A DNA stretch of 64,000 bases from positions 308,164 to 372,163 of the forward strand of contig CAUYUJ010019627.1 in assembly GCA_963575745.1 (NCBI GenBank). The letters are read 5' to 3'. The DNA is from Prorocentrum cordatum (Eukaryota; Sar; Dinophyceae; Prorocentrales; Prorocentraceae). This document shows positions 62,222-64,000 of this stretch, piece after piece; positions within the stretch are counted from its first letter, which is position 1; each line of letters begins with the position of its first letter. The notes under the pieces are model-generated. The model ran no database searches. It saw only the letters and a program-made list of their open reading frames with translations, and had not been told where the DNA came from. A program made the translations under genes and the position numbers.

Positions 62222-62379
62222 GTCGGGCATGTCTGTTTACAGGCGGATTTCGGACGAAAAATGAAATATGGTTTCTTAAACATGCCCCAACATTGTCAAA
62301 CATACTGAACTACTCGTCCCCTGCTTATGTTTGGCTATTGTTTGAATATTCCTCCTGTAGAGGGACGTGCCCGACTTAA
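62222..62379 (+). mobile_element. Family A element A13, complete, inside the satellite
   Basis: Begins GGTCGGGCATGTCTGTTTAC and ends TGTAGAGGGACGTGCCCGACTTAA. The 8-bp flanks TGCTACAG and TGTTACAG match at seven positions. It interrupts a satellite unit, so it is a mobile insertion and not an intron here. Confidence 0.82.
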
Positions 62380-62394
62380 TGTTACAGGTTTAAC

Positions 62395-62825
62395 GGATGA
62401 CCACCTCGGATTGCTAACACGAAGGGCCGACCCCCCATAGCAGGCTCAAGGCTTCCCCGCGTCTCACTCACAGACGAGGCTCCCGCCCGACACCACCTCG
62501 AGATCCAGGCCGCAGGAGTTCAAACGTGACGAAAGTTACAGGTTTGAGGATGACCGCCTCGGATTGCTTACATGAAGTGCGGGCTCCGTAGGCAGGGTGT
62601 TCCCGCTCGAAATCTCTTCGCGTCCCACTCACAGACGAGGCTCCCGCTCGATACTCTCTAAAGATCCAGGCCGCAGGAGACCAAACGTGACGAAAGTTTA
62701 GGTTTGAGGATTACCGCCTCGGGTTCCTACCATGAAGTGCGGACCGCATCGGGAGGCGGCTCCAGTTCGACACCACGTCATATTTCACTCAGACGAGGCC
62801 CCCGCTCGAGGCTATCTCACGATGA
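62395..62825 (-). repeat. 160-bp satellite, reverse array 2
   Basis: Units with ACAGACGAGGCTCCCGCxCG and GATGACCGCCTCGGATTGCT. Confidence 0.85.
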
Positions 62826-62869
62826 ACGCGTGAGTGTGTGTGTGAGTTTTGCGATGAGGACGATAAGGA

Positions 62870-63090
62870 TGCTGCTGATGATGATTATGATGATGATGGG
62901 ATGCTGATGATGATGATGATGATGATGATGGTGATGCTGATGATTATTATCATGATGGTGATGGTGCTGCTGTTGATGATGATAGTGATGACGATGCTGC
63001 TGCTGATGATGATGATGGTGATAACGACGAATATTATGATGATGCTGACGCTTATGATGATGATGCTGATGCTGATTATGATGATGATAT

Positions 63091-63155
<65 letters not shown>

Positions 63156-63170
63156 CTGATGGTGATGATT
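62870..63170 (+). repeat. (GAT)n microsatellite
   Basis: GAT and GCTGAT runs. Confidence 0.95.
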
Positions 63171-63315
63171 GCCAATGGTGGCTGATGATCATGATGGTAT
63201 GGTCCATGATCACGGGGAGGTAGGATGTGGGATGATCATGGCCAGGTGGCCATGGCTTGATGCTGAGTGATGCCATAGCGTTGCGTGTGTGTGTGTGTGA
63301 TGGTGTGTGCGGGAA

Positions 63316-63522
63316 GGCCAGGGCTCCTCGGGGTCTCCGGAGAAGCCAAGGCAACGCTCAGGCTGCGGGGGCTCGTGGCATCCGCCCGTGACGGCCTCCG
63401 GTGCTGGCGCGAGAGCATCCCGCCCGCCCACCCGCAGCGTGTTCGGCATGCGCGTGCGCGTGGGGCCTGGTCAGGGCCTCGCATGTTCACATACGTCCAA
63501 GAGCAACGCGTGGGCCTCTCAT
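63316..63522 (+). CDS. Coding-like segment, strand ambiguous
   Basis: The plus frame after GGAAGGCCAG reads LLGVSGEAKATLRLRGLVAS, then RDGLRCWRESIPPAHPQRVR, to TGA at 63520. The minus frame over the same bases reads ALAPAPEAVTGGCHEPPQPE then RCLGFSGDPEEPWPS. Both are GC-rich at third positions. One is probably an exon. Confidence 0.3.
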
Positions 63523-64000
63523 GATGCCACGCGAGCGCGCGCACGGACTCTTGCAGCCTGTTGTTTACATATAAATTGTGTTGAGCAGGTTGTTCTTGAA
63601 ACTGTTTGGACACACATTAATGATGTGGGAGTGGGGCGTGCGCGCGGCGTCGCGCGCATGTGCCCGGAAAAGCACAGATGGTCCAAGAGCTCCGTCGAAG
63701 CATCAGTCGATACACAACGCACTTGCAACGCATATTGTTTTTCAACATGTTGTGAAGCGGGGGGGGGATATTGGATCTTGCTGGCGTGTTACCGCTTAGT
63801 ACTTCGGAACAGCGGTGCTGCAGAATATCTGATGAAATTGTTAGCCAGCGTGCACCCCAACAAGCGAGTACTCGCACGGAGGAGGTGTACGATATGTTGT
63901 ACAAGGTATGTGGTGCAAGCTGTGCAGTGTAAGCTTTGCGAGGCACGCTATGTGGTGCAAGTCATATTGTGTAAGCCGTGTTGTGTAAGCTGTAGTGTGG

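Overview
This window looks like nuclear DNA of a dinoflagellate, probably one with a large, GC-rich genome. The direct evidence is two relict copies of the dinoflagellate spliced leader, at 52017-52038 and 52127-52148, matching 20 and 21 of the 22 leader positions as recalled. Supporting evidence is intron structure: candidate exons join in frame across GC-AG and GA-AG boundaries as well as GT-AG. There are no long bacterial-style genes, operons, rRNA or tRNA genes that I could recognise. Almost all long open frames are shadows of tandem repeats (CCT, GGA, GT, CAT, a 16-bp unit, a 90-bp unit).

Genes are small scattered exons with very high GC at third positions. I propose exons for about 25 gene fragments. 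Only one family is recognisable: a protein kinase split into a glycine-loop exon (55976-56036) and a VAIK exon (57972-58026). Others are unrecognised but have good splice sites and matching phases: 27878-29034 (three exons), 39831-40861 (three exons), 16403-17288, 20553-20998, 32725-33048, 41543-41904, 52165-53763 (a possible former retrogene behind a relict leader) and, on the minus strand, 21851-22561 and 58542-59088. All exon calls come from reading frames, splice motifs and phase only.

The main discovery is that short terminal-inverted-repeat elements appear to BE the introns. Family A (about 150 bp, ends GTCGGGC...GCCCGAC, some with 8-9 bp target duplications), family H (about 175 bp, ends CAGTCGGGG...CCCGACTG) and family K (foldback, starts GTCCGCGCGG) supply the 5' splice site in their first bases and lie just upstream of the 3' splice site. 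In ten cases the flanking exons join in matching phase. This is the behaviour of introner elements.

Layout: 0-4 kb, exon fragments and GT/AT simple repeats. 4.1-6.9 kb, CACAG pentamers and a 90-bp satellite. 7-17.7 kb, exons, families C-F, A, H and K, and minisatellites. 18-39.6 kb, five copies of a 1.4-1.8 kb element (family J) carrying a 16-bp minisatellite, with exons, H and A elements and CCT tracts between. 39.8-42 kb, a compact exon cluster. 42.5-44.5 kb, CAT repeats, a 160-bp satellite and GGA tracts. 45-51 kb, one exon pair region and a large inverted satellite block. 51-54 kb, relict leaders and a multi-exon gene. 54.3-55.1 kb, a 180-bp satellite. 55-64 kb, kinase exons, GGA/GAT tracts, a minus-strand gene and further arrays of the 160-bp satellite.
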